This document shows positions 48,701 through 60,939 of a DNA stretch of 64,000 bases, piece by piece; the first letter of the stretch is position 1, and every line of letters begins with the position of its first letter. Below the pieces are notes generated by a model that did not search any database, was not told the DNA's origin, and saw only the letters and a program-made list of their open reading frames with translations. The DNA comes from Clavelina lepadiformis (Eukaryota; Chordata; Ascidiacea; Aplousobranchia; Clavelinidae), in NCBI RefSeq assembly GCF_947623445.1, contig NC_135241.1, positions 4,342,501-4,406,500 of the forward strand. The letters are read 5' to 3'. Both the position numbers and the translations under genes were made by a program.

Positions 48701-51407
48701 GTTTCCGTCATGCCTACCAGTGAAAATTGTTTAATTTTAAACACATTTTTTCTTCAGCAACAGCTGCTGCTCTACAGGTCAACCCTATCACAGCCGCAGC
48801 CAGACAGCAACTGGCACTTGCTCGAGGCAGAGGGAGAAGTGTCCTGATACGACAGCCGCCACTGGCAGCTGCCTCACCCCAGATGGCAACAGCATTACAG
48901 ACTGCAAACGGAGGCCTTATTCCGTAAGCAAAAATTGCATTAAGTTGTAGGTAGCAAAATTGCAAGTAGCCCATAATCATATTGTTTTAAGAAAGACGAG
49001 CACGGTGATATTTAGTGTTTTAAGTGTGATGTGTAGTATTTGCTTTCTTACGCAGGCTTATGTATGATGCTGGGGCAATTTATCAACAGCCGACATATGC
49101 AGCCTTGCCTGCTGGGTATGATCTTTCATCACTTACCGGGGCAGTCCAACCTGGCCAAGTTATATGGGTAAGTAATCGAATTGAGAGATGCCACCACAGC
49201 AAGATTTTGTATTTCATTCCACTACCATGTTACTTGTCTTCAATAGAGTCGTCATGTTTTAATGTAATTATTTGTATTTTCTGATTTTAAGCAACAAGCA
49301 GCTGGTGGAGCTTTAGCTGCCGCTCCAGCCACTGCCACTGCATATACAATCCCACAATATGCCACTACCCGCTACATACAAGCCACGCCAGCGAGCCAGG
49401 CCACCGCCGCTGCACAACTTCAAGCTGGTACTGCTATGGCAGCAGCCACAGCCACACCCCAGCAAATTGCCTACACTGGTACAACGCTGTTGGACCCCTA
49501 CCAACAAGCTGTCACACCTAATGCTTATGGGGTAAGTTGGCATGCGGTGTTTTTATGTGCATGGTCAAGCTTTTTCCACTTCAAATATCGAAATTTCTTC
49601 CCATTCTTCAGAGCCTAGTATAAGTCTTCTAGTTTAATTTTGTGCTAGAGTTAGTAACTTTGAAATGTAGAACATAGATCTTCGAGGAGAGTACGGTAGG
49701 AAGATATTTTGTAGGTTTTCTCTCAAACACGCGAATTGTTTACCTTTGAATATTTTACCTGTAGTCACCTATACCTCTGTCTCCTGTCGTTTAAAGACGG
49801 TCCAGCTGTGCGGTAAGTTCACCCAAACGCATGCTGGCATGTAAAAATTTCAAATAACGCGCGACATGAACCGGTGTGGGTCTTGTATCATTTGATCACG
49901 TAATGCGCTTGCCAGTGTATGAAAGTGATTTGTTGTAGATCTATATTTCCCCTGTCTCGCTCTCCCACCGTCGCGCTTGTTAGTCGTTGTTCTTTGGAAT
50001 GTCACGATAATAATTTACATAGAATTGCAATGATTTAAACTGCCGGTCATGGATTGAAGCTGAATTGTTGTGTTTGAAAAATCGCTGTGGTAATTTTTGT
50101 AATTTAGCAGAACTGCTACATACATATCCTGGCATTTAGGTTTAACCAAAACACACTCACCTTGGCGTGGGTCTCTTCAACTGACTTGTCTAATCACAAG
50201 GCTAATAGATTTTAGTCTAATCATTTAAATTACAAATAAATTTATGTAAAAACGCAAACTTTATAAACAGACTATAAGCGGAAGCGTCATTTTGTTTGAG
50301 AAGTTTTATTGTTGTAATCGAGACGGTTGGTTTTCACTGCATGGTTACGTATAAAATGTACAACATCATACTAACCAAATCGATAAATAGATTAATAAAA
50401 ATAGCAAAATATAACCGGTGGTCGACAGTAGTGACTTACCACAAAAGTATATGTACATTATTTGACGTCATCGTGCTTTGACGTGTTTTAATTTTGATTA
50501 GTTGGTTGTTGTCGCCCTCCAGTGGCACGCAATTCCCCGTAGCCTGCACTTGGTGATGTCAGCAATATTTCTGGCTGCCTTACCTAGGCACGAGACATAG
50601 CACGAGATTTTGCATTGAGTCTGGCTTTATATTTTGTTTGTATATTCGTCGATTGATTAGAGTGGCCCCTGTGTTTTTAAAACACCTGCATGCCAGCATG
50701 TGTACCACGAGCCCCAGGAAATCTCTGAGCCGCCATTTTAAAGGGACATGCGCAGCATAACTTTTTATTTTATTGTCTTATTCATTGTGAACCGGTCGTG
50801 TTTGCTTGTTTGTACCAGAGCTCTACGTATATCCGCTATTGGCAGATATAATTGTGCGCCAGGATTCATTTTACCAGACAATGCCGTTCATTTGCCTGCC
50901 CAACAATTACATGGTTATGAAAATGCTTTAACGCATGTCAGTTGTCAAACCGCTTCAGTGGAATTTTGCAAAAAACTTTCCTACTTGATCATACGATGAT
51001 GTTTTTCATGGTGTTTGATCCATGACAGCTTCATCTTTTTATTCTTGTTTTTCCAAAATTTTGCAGCTTGGCATCATATATGTTTGTATAATTAAACGTT
51101 CACGGGGTATGGATGTAATCAAGTTTCTGGTATTCCAACTGTTGTTTCATGTGGTGTCATATCATTTCAAGAGGGGCTTCATTTTTTGAAAAGAACAAAA
51201 CTCACTCAAATTTTGCTGGTCATAGTTGTGCAAGAGGCATCAATAGCAAAAAATAGATGTTACACCTGCCTCAGAATTTCAAAATTGGAAACTAAAAGCA
51301 ACGGGATGAGTCTCTGAACAAGATTTGCGCGCATTAGTAACTCTTGTTACCTTATTTTGCAGACTACCTTGGCGCACGCCAGAGGATACAGGTTCACACC
51401 GTACTGA
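42793..51407 (+). CDS. RBFOX: RBFOX-family RNA-binding splicing regulator
   Basis: RBFOX proteins bind (U)GCAUG in pre-mRNA and switch alternative exons (family knowledge). Exons read: 42793-42966, 43236-43535, 43739-43963, 44297-44428, 44543-44596, 44781-44873, 47335-47392, 48336-48386, 48758-48923, 49056-49167, 49292-49531 and 51363-51407. All phases join and every junction is GT-AG, giving about 549 residues. The N-terminal 230 residues are Ala/Ser/Thr/Pro/Gln-rich. The RRM (about 256-332) has [20 protein letters not shown], the RNP1 KGFGFITF and [18 protein letters not shown], nearly identical to vertebrate RBFOX. The 54 and 93 nt exons inside the RRM keep the vertebrate sizes. The C-terminus is Ala-rich with an ARGRGRSV box, and the last exon gives RGYRFTPY, matching the vertebrate end. 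The start is the first ATG in an open frame reaching back to 42646. A non-coding or alternative 5' exon is likely. Confidence 0.9.
44874..47334 (+). other. RBFOX intron after the 93 nt RRM exon
   Basis: This 2.46 kb intron holds no coding sequence I trust. It contains four TGCATG elements (46106, 46476, 46523 and 47030). Its acceptor is CTTGTAG before GTGAATGATGCC. Confidence 0.6.
46106..48470 (+). promoter_or_regulatory. Cluster of TGCATG elements in RBFOX introns
   Basis: TGCATG, the RBFOX recognition motif, occurs at 46106, 46476, 46523, 47030, 47404, 47411, 48400 and 48465 on the transcript strand. Two lie 12 and 19 bp after the exon ending at 47392, and one 14 bp after the exon ending at 48386, the usual downstream position for exon activation. 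Autoregulation through such sites is established for vertebrate RBFOX genes. Here it is inferred from position. Confidence 0.6.
49532..51362 (+). other. Last RBFOX intron
   Basis: 1.83 kb between the NAYG exon and the exon encoding the conserved RGYRFTPY end. It may contain alternative exons. One plus-strand frame at 50748-50999 follows a CAG acceptor-like site but shows no RBFOX similarity. Confidence 0.5.
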
Positions 51408-53577
51408 GCACGTCCAGCAAGAGACCTGTAAAAATTGAACTGAATCGCTTGCAGGCATGCACATTGACAATCTACCATTTGGGCGCTATCACGTGACACT
51501 GGCCTGTAATCGCCTGTCCACGTGACGCAAGTCATCCGTCCATGAAATTTATAAGAAATCATGTTTATCCAGTTATAAAAGGAACCGTCCGAAAAAAGAG
51601 AGATTTATAAACTAGCAGTTTGAACTCTGCGAGGGTGTAGATGGTCAAGTAACGGTACGCCTTGGTGTTCCAATCAGCAATGCAGTAGCCCTCTTGAATC
51701 GTCATTGTTTTTTATTCTTTCGTTTGTTGTTTATGTTGCAGTTTTGCAATCTGGTAACGTAAGAAAGTGCTTTTATTGCTGTTAGTTTGACATTTTTCTC
51801 TCGTCTGACTTTACTTGTTCATGTAAATGTACGTGTGTGCGTGTGTATTTATGCCATCTGCAGTATCGACAATGAAATTTCTATGATGTATTACGGACGA
51901 CACACACCCGCGCTCGCCACTGCTTACAAACGCAATAATTGAACCTTGTATTTTTTTGCAGTATCAGTAAGCCTCACTGGTTATAGGGAGTTCGTTGTTT
52001 GTCGACACCCTGGCCGCCCTTCATTCATCCAAAGAATATGTATCGGTGTTGTCGAGCTTTTCTAAATGTATAACGGAACGTTGTTGTTTTTCTCCCGATT
52101 TTATTTGTCAATTATTGCAACCCTCAACTCTCATCTTAGGGCCCAGATACACAGTTTTCTGCACTGCCTCATCAATGTGTTGATTGAACTTTCTTCAGCA
52201 TAAACTTAGGCCGTCGTTGTCATAAATCGTATTTATTGATCTCTATTCCAAATTTTGGAAGTTTTGTACCAGGGTTGTTTTATCGGCTTTAACCTTAGCT
52301 AGGTGGAATGGGATTGAGACGTTATTTTTCTCTGCTTTTGCATCGTTACTTAGATATAAGTTCGTATAGTAGTTAGTTTCAATACTAAGTCGGCTTTTGG
52401 CCGCCTATGTTTATGATGACAAGGCTTTTCAAACGAAAACCTGACTTTTATGCTGACTTTTCATTCTTATATTATTATTATTATTATTATTATTATTGAA
52501 TTTTGCGTCGAAATAAAATGGATTTTTCACACCATAAGTGACTTTTTTATTACTCGCAAATGAGCAGTTGGTAAATCGTATTTCGAATGTTGATGTTGTC
52601 ATTACGATCACAATGTTAGTAGCTTCATTGATTCCTCTTAAGTTGGTGATTCCATTGATATTCACGAAGCCGACAGACTGAGAGAAATGTTAATTTTACT
52701 GAAATTCTAAGTTTTCCGAGTAATTGATGAGGCAGAACATGGAAAGGGCGCCACGCATAGTGACAGACTAATGTGTCCGCAGTTCTATGATCGTTCATTT
52801 GCCCTAATCCAGAAAATACCCAAAGGAAATTGTGGCATTTTATTTTAGGAATGTGTAAATAAACCATACTGACATAGTCGTCAAGATTATTTTACCTTTT
52901 GTTGAGATTATTGTTTTATCGTTGGGGACACTTTTCATTTCATGAGTTCTATTTCTATACATTTTGTAATTTTCATGTTTGCTCTATTAGTAGCTAGGCT
53001 AGAGTATTTCAAGCGCTTCTCCCAATAATCGTGCCAAATTAGGATAAAAACGACTAAACCCAGAACAACCCAACCAGAATCTTTGTGGCTGTGGGTTGAG
53101 TTTTTTTTGGGTTTACTCGTCGAGTGTTAAATGGTACGTAGATTGAGTTGACAAAAAACAGTTTTATAGAAAGCAATATTTTTTTGCCTTGCCTGTTGTC
53201 TAAATAATTGACGCAACGAGTAACCGTCATCGAAGTATATCTTCGATTTGGCTGGCAAAGTAGTGAAGGTACCCAACTTAAAACAGTGTAGCATTGTTTT
53301 ACCATAAACTCACAATTAACTATAAATTACAGCAAAAATGTGATAATCTGCTGCAATTTTTAGGGGAACTACCAATTTCATTCAATGAAATCAAAAATAG
53401 CCTGTTTCTTTTGGAAAAGAGTGAATTAAGTTCTTCGTTTGCTCTGCTTCTCTCAAAATAATAAATTTATAAAAATTTTTAAATATATTTATCAATTCTT
53501 TTTGACGGTTCTAGTATTAGTGCTGCGAGTTTCATGCATAATTTAGCTTTATGATTAGATGTCTCTAGCTGTGACGC
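51408..53577. other. RBFOX 3' UTR and intergenic stretch
   Basis: Further acceptor-like sites occur at 51742 (TATGTTGCAG) and 51961 (TTTTTTTGCAG). The second would give a short alternative end, Tyr-Gln-stop, in phase with the preceding exon. No other gene seen. Confidence 0.35.
52471..52497. repeat. (ATT)9 microsatellite
   Basis: Twenty-seven bases of uninterrupted ATT. Confidence 0.9.
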
Positions 53578-53583
53578 TGTGAT

Positions 53584-53630
53584 GCATAGATATCCTATAC
53601 AACACGTCGTGTTTTATAGGATATCTATGC
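53584..53630. repeat. 47 bp near-perfect palindrome flanked by TGTGAT
   Basis: Two 23 nt arms (53584-53606 and 53608-53630) pair with a single mismatch around one central T. The left arm starts GCATAGATATCCTATA. The hexamer TGTGAT adjoins both sides exactly (53578-53583 and 53631-53636), like a target-site duplication. It can form a cruciform or a long RNA hairpin. Confidence 0.85.
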
Positions 53631-53636
53631 TGTGAT

Positions 53637-54370
53637 GTGATGTGAAGCAATTTGCACATGTACTCTTGCTGGTACTTGGTAATTGGTATGGTAAGGATAT
53701 AGCCTATATACACCCCATAATTATAAGAGAACGATAAAGTGGGGAAAACTTAGCATTTGGATGGGATTTGTAGTGAGATGGATCGCTAGCTAAATTCTAT
53801 GAACGAAAATAGCTGTACAGCTGGTAGTCATCAAATTTTGACTTATTACACCGACGCCGACTGCCCGACCATTTAGAGTTTAGACTGAATAGCTTAGACT
53901 TAGAGCCTTTCCGAGTTACTGTCTGGGTGGCAAGATTTTTATGATCGCCTATACTTAACAATAGAAAATGTCGACCCACTTTGATTCTTTTTTAAATTAC
54001 AAGCGTTCTTGGCATTAGATTGTAGAGATTTCTCTCCGGAGGTAGCATAAGTAGCCTATAGCATATGAATTCCTTTACAGCGTTTACGCAAAAAAGACAA
54101 AAATTTGAAAATTTCTTACCTAATTCTTGCTATACAGCGGTTTGAATCCTACGCAATGGACTTGTTTAGTGTGATGTCTGGATACGTGGTCAGCGAAGCA
54201 CGCAATGTAAAATGCTTGTTGTCTGCAGTGTGTTAGCCTACATGGGATGATTTTGTTTGGCATGTCAAGCAAAGTTTAAAATAATCAACTAGAAGTAAAT
54301 ACAAACCAAATTTTTACATCCAAACAGGCTGCAGATACCACACAAATTCTTTTACGTTGTGTCCGCTAGA
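53637..54370. other. Non-coding stretch
   Basis: No gene seen between the palindrome and repeat R1 copy D. Confidence 0.35.
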
Positions 54371-54580
54371 AAGTACGGTAATTTTTGATGAGAAATCATG
54401 CGTGCAAAATACAAACTTTGGCGTGCACTGAAGGCCCAATTCTTCGTTTATTTATTATTAATTGGCGTTCAGAAAATCAGCTTTTCTTTGTTTATTTATT
54501 ATAAATCGAGGTGAACATAAAAAAGTTTGGTGTTCATGTTGATGAACCTCATGAGTGCAGGTGCCACACTTCCCACTATC
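54371..54580 (+). repeat. Dispersed repeat family R1, copy D
   Basis: Matches copies A-C: AAGTACGGTAATTTTTGATG, GAAATCATGCGTGCAAA, twin TTTATTTATTATxAAT blocks, GATGAACCTCATGAGTGCAG and an end GCCACACTTCCCACTAT. It lies 40 kb from copy C, 310 bp upstream of the EIF3M start, in the same orientation as the other copies. Confidence 0.65.
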
Positions 54581-54889
54581 TCCAGGCGGTGACGAATAAT
54601 CACCGAGTTTAAGTCATTCGAAGGCTTTCTTCAGTTGGGATTGCTTCTTTACTGGCTTGTAACTCTAACGTTCTACAACGCATACTGTTTGTAGTATAAC
54701 TAGTACTGCTATGATAGCAAGCACTTAAGATTTCGTCAAAATTTTCTAGTGAGATTTTGCTCCACATCTTATAGCATATTATCACAGGCTGTTTATTTTA
54801 TAGCTTTGGTGTGGTGTTTGAACTACATTTTTTCTTGAAATAGTATAAGTGATTTTGAACATCTAGACTACACAGCCTGTGAAGAAAAT

Positions 54890-57800
54890 ATGAGTGTTTC
54901 AGCTTTCATTGACATCACCGAAACAGACCAGGTAGAGTTTTGCTTGTTAAGTTCGTTAAATAACTCACGTCTTTGATGCATGCAATGTAATGAAAAACTT
55001 GGACTCTCTTTTTTTTGCACTACCATATTAGGATTGAGTATTGAGGAATTATTACATCATAATTTCTTTGCTATTCCTTCATAGCTCCAAGTTGGAGTGC
55101 AAAAGTGTAGGAGACCGAAAACTTGGTTTATTCAGAATGAAGATTTTCAGAATGTTTTTAAAATTGTTTGTCATTTTCAAAATATAGACTTAAAAGGCAT
55201 AAAGGATAGTTAGATACACTATTTTACAAGTCCTGGTAAATTTTCATATGTAAAATTGAGATTGGAAAGTTTTTAAGCTGCTTGAGAGATTTTAGATTCA
55301 TTCACTTTTCAAATAATACACTTCTGATTTTTGTTACGCGTGGGGATTCTCACCCAAAGTGGAAAAATTTCCAATCCAGGTTAAAGAACAGTTAACCTCA
55401 AAATAGCTTGAGGGCATATAACAAACGATAACTGATAAATTAAGATGCCAATTAATCGAATGTAGTTGCTTGTAATTTTCATCTTTGTCATTAACTTATA
55501 CACTCCCACAAAATTTTCGTAGATATCTGAATTGCGGGAGTATTTTGAAAGCAAAAGCATAAACGTTGCAAAAGTAACAACAGGGGAGTTATTTGATGAA
55601 GTGAAAGCCGTCATAACTGCAACATCAGAAATATGGAAGGAGAATGACCCAAAAGGTGATATTTTTTAATAATCTTGCTTTCATAACTTTTGGAGAGTTT
55701 TCCATTATCATCTGGTAGACAATCTACAATAGTCAGTGATGCGTATGCAAGCTTGTTTGATTTTATCTATATATTTTAGTCCTTATTTTACTCACAATTA
55801 ATCTATTGTAAAAGTACAATGATCTACGTACGACATCTCTGATCATAATTAGTATCATGCAATAATAGTACGCATCTAAAACTGTTATAATTTCGATTCT
55901 TTAATTGCATTTCATTTTGTGCAGATGTAGAAGGCATCGTTAATAGTATCCTGTCGCTTCTTATTTTGTTTCCGTTGGAAAAGGGCAAAGAATTAGTCAC
56001 ATTGTTATGTCAGAATTTGATAATTGGGGCCGAAAGTGGAAAAGCCTCCATCAGTTTAAAGTTGTGAGTATAGGTGGCAATCGCTATCAAAAATATGTAT
56101 ATAAATTATAAATATATATGTTTGAATTTTGATAAAAATATTATGTTCATTCATATATCATACAGATAAGAAATAAACAAAATGTATGTCTTGCCTTGTA
56201 ACGATTTTAACACAAGTATGTGTTAGGTTGCATAATTTGTTTCACGGCTACGATCCAAAGACGCCTTTTCTGTTCAATGTTTATTCTACCTGGATTAAAG
56301 TTGCCGGAAACAGTAGAAACATTCAACTTGTCCCAACCGATCTTGAACAGGTTTTCACTGATAGGTTTTCAAAGTACTTCTAACTTTACTTTTGCTGGTC
56401 GTTGTTCATGTAATATATCTCTTCACGGTATTCATAGGTTGTGTACGACTGTACGTTATCTTTGAAAGTTATTTGTAGTAAAAGTAGGCTTGTTGTTAAG
56501 TTAAGCTAGGTTGTTTCTCCAATGACTGAGTGGGTATAATTTTAAAGAATTTTGTTTCAGATTGAAACCTGGTTAAATTGGTGGAAGATGGGAGATGACG
56601 AAAGAAGGGAGCTTCTTCGTTTGCTGTATGGTGCTCATATCAATTGTGGCAAATCTGAAGAGGCTGCAACGGTGATGGTTAAACTCTTGGAGAGTTACAC
56701 ACAAGAAGATGCAGCAAAAGCCCGGGAAGATGCAATAAAGTAGGCTTGTGATTGTGCTACAAGTATATAATCTTCAGCATGTTTCTATGTAATATCTTAA
56801 TGCAGGGAATATTGTGTATCGAGTTTTTTTGTTTCTTTTTTATCCGTAAAAGGAATGAAAACGATTTTGTCTGATAATCAACTTCATGAGTTGTTAAAGA
56901 AAGAAGCATTTTTCAGTCAGCATTCAGTATATGTAGTCTTGCTAAGTGCTTGTTAAATGTATCATCTATCTACTGATACATACTTAGTGACAATGTTGGT
57001 TTATGCAGATGTATAGTTCGTGCAATTGCTGATCCAAATACTTACCTTTTCGATCAGTTACTTGCCCTAAAGCCAGTAAAGTTTTTGGAGGGAGAACTTT
57101 TGTATGATGTAAGTGGTTGGTGGTCAAGCTTAATCCAAATGCATTTGTTTTGTAACGTTTTGCATATTTATCTTTGCTATTGGGCCCTGTATGTTTTATT
57201 TATTGCCCTGTTACATTTTTCAGCTTCTTAACATTTTTGTGAGTGGAAATATACATGATTACAAAGAATTTTATGAATCTAACAAAGAATTTGTTGAATC
57301 AAATGGTGAGTAGAGAAACATTGCTACTGCAAGAGATCATAAACACATTAGCTGTAACTACTGCAGTGCTTTTAATAACTTTTAAATCAAGTGTGTCTGT
57401 AAATTCGCTCACTGCAAAAGCTAACCATAAATGTTTTTGCCAAATTAAGCTGTCTTTTGGTCTGTCTACTACACTCCACCCATAAAATATTTATTCCCTT
57501 AAACATGATGTGGAAATATACAGGTGGTGACCAATTTTGAGACATTTCTATGAGGAGATGTTCTTAAAGCTGACAATATTGTTTCAGGGATGTCTCACAA
57601 GAGTAATCTTCGAAAAATGAAACTTCTAACTCTCGTCGATAGCGTTGGAGGTTCACGTGAAATTACCTTTCATGATGTCATGGATCGCTTGGGGATTCTC
57701 GAAGAAGATGTAGAGGAATTTATAATTGATGCGATGCAGAGCAAATTAATGCGTGGCAGAATCGACCATGTTAACAAGAAAGTTATCGTGAGGTATGGCG

Positions 57801-58234
57801 CCACAAGTTTTGTTTCGCCACAATTTCAAAAATTGTGTGTAAAACTTCAATATGTTAAGTTGAAGATGTACCATGTACATGAACTTATGAGATTTTCTTG
57901 TAACAATTTATTGCAGGTATAATTACAACACACAGGTCTATAGCAATGCTTTTGCTACTACTTGCATTTTTTAATAACATAATAAATAATAATAGGCGAT
58001 GCAGAAAAATGTAATCGCTTACACGAAAAAGAAATACACCTTCTGCAAAATATACAATAAATAATTCCATTTATGCAAAAATAGTAACCCCAATTTTTGT
58101 TACGTTACAGCCAAGCATGTCAGAGAACCTTTGGTCGGCAACAATGGCAGTTGCTAGCGAGCCGCTTACAACATTGGCAGAAGAACCTGAAGCGAGTGTA
58201 TGACAGACTACAAACCGTGCAGGCTCAAGGATAA
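54890..58234 (+). CDS. EIF3M: EIF3M, translation initiation factor 3 subunit M
   Basis: EIF3M is one of the PCI-domain subunits of the eIF3 octamer that binds the 40S ribosome during initiation (family knowledge). Nine exons read: 54890-54931, 55523-55655, 55925-56063, 56227-56350, 56561-56739, 57009-57108, 57224-57305, 57588-57792 and 58111-58234. They sum to 375 residues, against 374 in human. Exon 1 gives [14 protein letters not shown]. Middle exons give [20 protein letters not shown] and [18 protein letters not shown]. The PCI domain includes [40 protein letters not shown] and a C-terminal winged-helix-like [20 protein letters not shown]. The last exon gives [20 protein letters not shown] and ends at TAA 58232. 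All junctions are GT-AG with consistent phase. An antisense gene ends 15 bp beyond its stop. Confidence 0.95.
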
Positions 58235-58249
58235 ACTTTCACCTTCGGG

Positions 58250-59963
58250 TCAAATGTCATGACCTGGGTGCATGGGCATACAGTGTTTATTCAGGGTTGC
58301 TCTCGGTCGGTGTTTTTTCAATTGACAAGATTCAAATAAAGAAATGTTCAAATTATAACGAACTGTATGGCAGCGAGCATAGCGAGTGCGGAGGTTGATT
58401 CTTTCACACACAACCCACACATTTTTGAAGCAGGATCCTATTTTCAGTATCCATTTTTCTCCGGTTAGGCTCTTTTCATAAATCATAGGACATTCCTAAA
58501 AAGCATTAACCAGTCGTGGTTGTGCAGAATGTTTTCATAGCTCCCGTACAGACGTCAAGCTTGGAAATAGCTGTAATTTAAACCGTGAAACTAACCAGTA
58601 ATTTTTGAAGTACAACCAATTCAGATCGTATAGTGGATAGACAAAAATGCAAAATGCTCTAGAGCAGGGGAGGCCAAACTGCGGCTCTCGAGCCGCATGC
58701 GGCTCTTTGAGCCTTTCATTGCGGCTCTTTAATGAATTAGTATTGTTGAATTAGACATGCAATTTTCCCGGTCAAGACGAGTTGTTTGATCAGATTATGA
58801 AACGATGCGTTCTATCACACGTATTAACAATGGACTGATTGTTAGTAATAATCAAATGACACTCCGAAAAGTACATTATTGTACAGAAGTGTACTAACTT
58901 GTACACTGTAGTTAAGTAAACTGTCAGATTGAAGCTGTACGTCAGGGCTGACCTAGTTTTAAGGTTACGATTATAATATTAATAATTGCAAAAAGAGTTG
59001 GTGAAGCCCAGTTGGAGATACAAAATACTGTCATTACTCGTCACCCTGTTATTGCGAGCTGCTTACGTTATACAAAATGCAACCAGTGACCACGTAAGGA
59101 TTTCTACAGTGCATGTCTTGCAAGTTTCTATGTTTAGGGAAATACCGGTTTGTCCGAAATTTCGGGATCCAAGGATGGTTTGCGGAGTACCGGGAGAGAA
59201 TATCCGATTTCCAATCACGAATTAAGTAACCAGCGGAGTTTTTCTCCGTCTGTTTCACGCTTTCCTCGTCGTTCGACGCAATTGTAGCTGGGGCGGATGT
59301 CGAAGCTGACAGAGACCCAACAGCGACAGCAAACTTGGGTCCGCCGTTTCCAACAGCCAGGGACGGGAGTATTGGTTCACTGAATCGTCGTTCTGATGAA
59401 AATTTCGACAAAACTGATGCAGTGTCATCATCTGTGAACTGAACACTTGGTCTCCTGTAAGATGTAGACTTAACACCGTTGATGAAGTAAATACGTCGTC
59501 TCTCACTGTCAGCTGTTACGATCTTCGTTGCTGTCTCCGAAAAGGTGTTTTTCTTTGTTGGTGGTCTATGTGACGCTTTTGAATGTTCTAGATCCGTAGA
59601 ATTGAAGTTTGAAAACTTGGATGGAAGCATGAATCTTAAACGGTTCTTGGCTTTTTTTCTAAAAATCTCTCTTCCCTTTTCACTTGAGCCGGACTCACTC
59701 TGTATTGTTTTATTCGATCCTGATGAAACGGAAAAAGTTGACGTTGGAATTAAAATGGGGGAACACAGTCTGGGAGTCATCCTCCGACGTTTTGCGGATC
59801 CCGGCGCCATCTTCCTACAATTGTTCCACGTAGGCTGATCACGTGTTGCACATTTATCTGACGACCCTCGGCTAAAACTCTCACTAAGCAGAAAACTTTT
59901 CTTTTGGTCAGAAACCTTCCACGAAACTGATTTTGACGCGATGGCGCTTGACGATTTACTCAT
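58250..59963 (-). CDS. Unrecognised two-exon gene convergent with EIF3M
   Basis: Exon 1 (59963-59067) opens at ATG with MSKSSSAIASKSVSWKVSDQ and stays open for 299 codons, long for this AT-rich DNA. It ends at a strong donor, AAC then GTAAGC. Exon 2 (58495-58250) follows the acceptor CTTTTTAG in the same phase and adds 81 residues before TGA, giving 380 in all. The N-terminal 250 residues are Ser/Thr/Arg/Lys-rich and probably disordered, with basic patches (KRRRMTPR, KGREIFRKKAKNRLRF). The C-terminus is more hydrophobic and Cys-containing: HCRNPYVVTGCILYN, ECPMIYEKSLTGEKWILKIG, CFKNVWVVCERINLR. I see no signal peptide, membrane helix or named domain. Exon 1 is well supported as coding; exon 2 rests on splice sites and phase. 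It might be a lineage-specific gene. Confidence 0.5.
58335..58340 (+). promoter_or_regulatory. Candidate EIF3M polyadenylation signal
   Basis: AATAAA 100 bp after the EIF3M stop. If used, the EIF3M 3' UTR overlaps the antisense last exon of the neighbouring gene (58250-58495). Confidence 0.5.
58662..58740 (+). mobile_element. hAT transposon terminus with nested palindromes
   Basis: GCAGGGGAGGCCAAACTGCG opens a run typical of hAT (Charlie/SPIN-like) termini, which begin CAGxGGxxxCCAAAC. It is followed by GCGGCTCTCGAGCCGC and the perfect palindrome GAGCCGCATGCGGCTC, then CTTTGAGCCTTTCATTGCGG. Only this end is visible. It lies in the putative intron of the unrecognised gene (58496-59066). Confidence 0.55.
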
Positions 59964-60939
59964 ATTTTGTTTTATGATTACAAGCGGCACTGCTTCACAG
60001 GCGGCACTGACTATGCCGATTGATTATTGTTAAACTGATGTACATCGGCTACGGGAACTTGTTTGATGTCGTAATAGCTTAAATTGAATACCTGAACGCG
60101 TAATTGTTAAGAGACAATACACTGATTTTCTCAGCACGCGCTGTTTGCACAATAGTATCCGGTCTCATTTTACTTTTGTGAGTTTCACTTTGGTATTTTA
60201 TCGAGTACACTTGAGCGGCAAACTGTGTAATGTTCACGCGACCCTTCACCAATTGTCTTGCTCTAATTGATGAATGACGAGGCCTTTCACTGTTCACAAT
60301 AACAGAGTGACAAAGAATAAGCATAAAGTAGGTATAGACAATGCTGTTCTTTTTAACAGTAATGTCGGCTTACAACTGTGAAATACCGTTGCAAGATATA
60401 GCTATCACGGCCTCTTAGATGCAATGACAGTGTAGAGCTCGACAACAACTGCTGCATGGTCAGTAGGACAAATGGGCGATTTGTATAAGCATAAAATTTT
60501 CAACTACGCAAAATTTATATCTCGTGGAATTTCCTGTTGGTACAATAGCCTAATTTGTTCACTTATAAAATCACATGTCGACGGTTGCTTTATTTATTAG
60601 AACGTTGATCCGGTGAACGTTGGTTTCTACCGCAAAAATATTTATAAATTAATCATTTTAAAGGAAGTCGCAACTTTGTGAAACGTTTTGTATTTGTAAC
60701 TTTGTCTACTAATATGAGTTGTGTTAAATGAAAATATAAAAAAGAAACGTACGGTATAGGCTACGTTTTAAAGCCGTGTTTGATTTTCTTCGACCGCTAT
60801 TCCAAAGCCATCTGATTCTTAACCAAAAATTTTTTTAAGATTTCAGTTTGACAAATGTGTAATTTTCAGAAACACTACTGAAATTTTTAATTACGTACAA
60901 TTTATACTAAATCGAAAAATACTTCATCAAAAGAGCAAC
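59964..60939. other. Upstream region of the unrecognised gene, to tRNA-Gln
   Basis: No further gene supported. It should contain the promoter of the minus-strand gene starting at 59963 and, near its right end, the 3' flank of the minus-strand tRNA-Gln gene. Confidence 0.4.

Noticed and set aside
49313..49543. Cys/Gly-rich minus-strand frame opposite an RBFOX exon
   Set aside because: Antisense shadow of the Ala-rich RBFOX exon 49292-49531.
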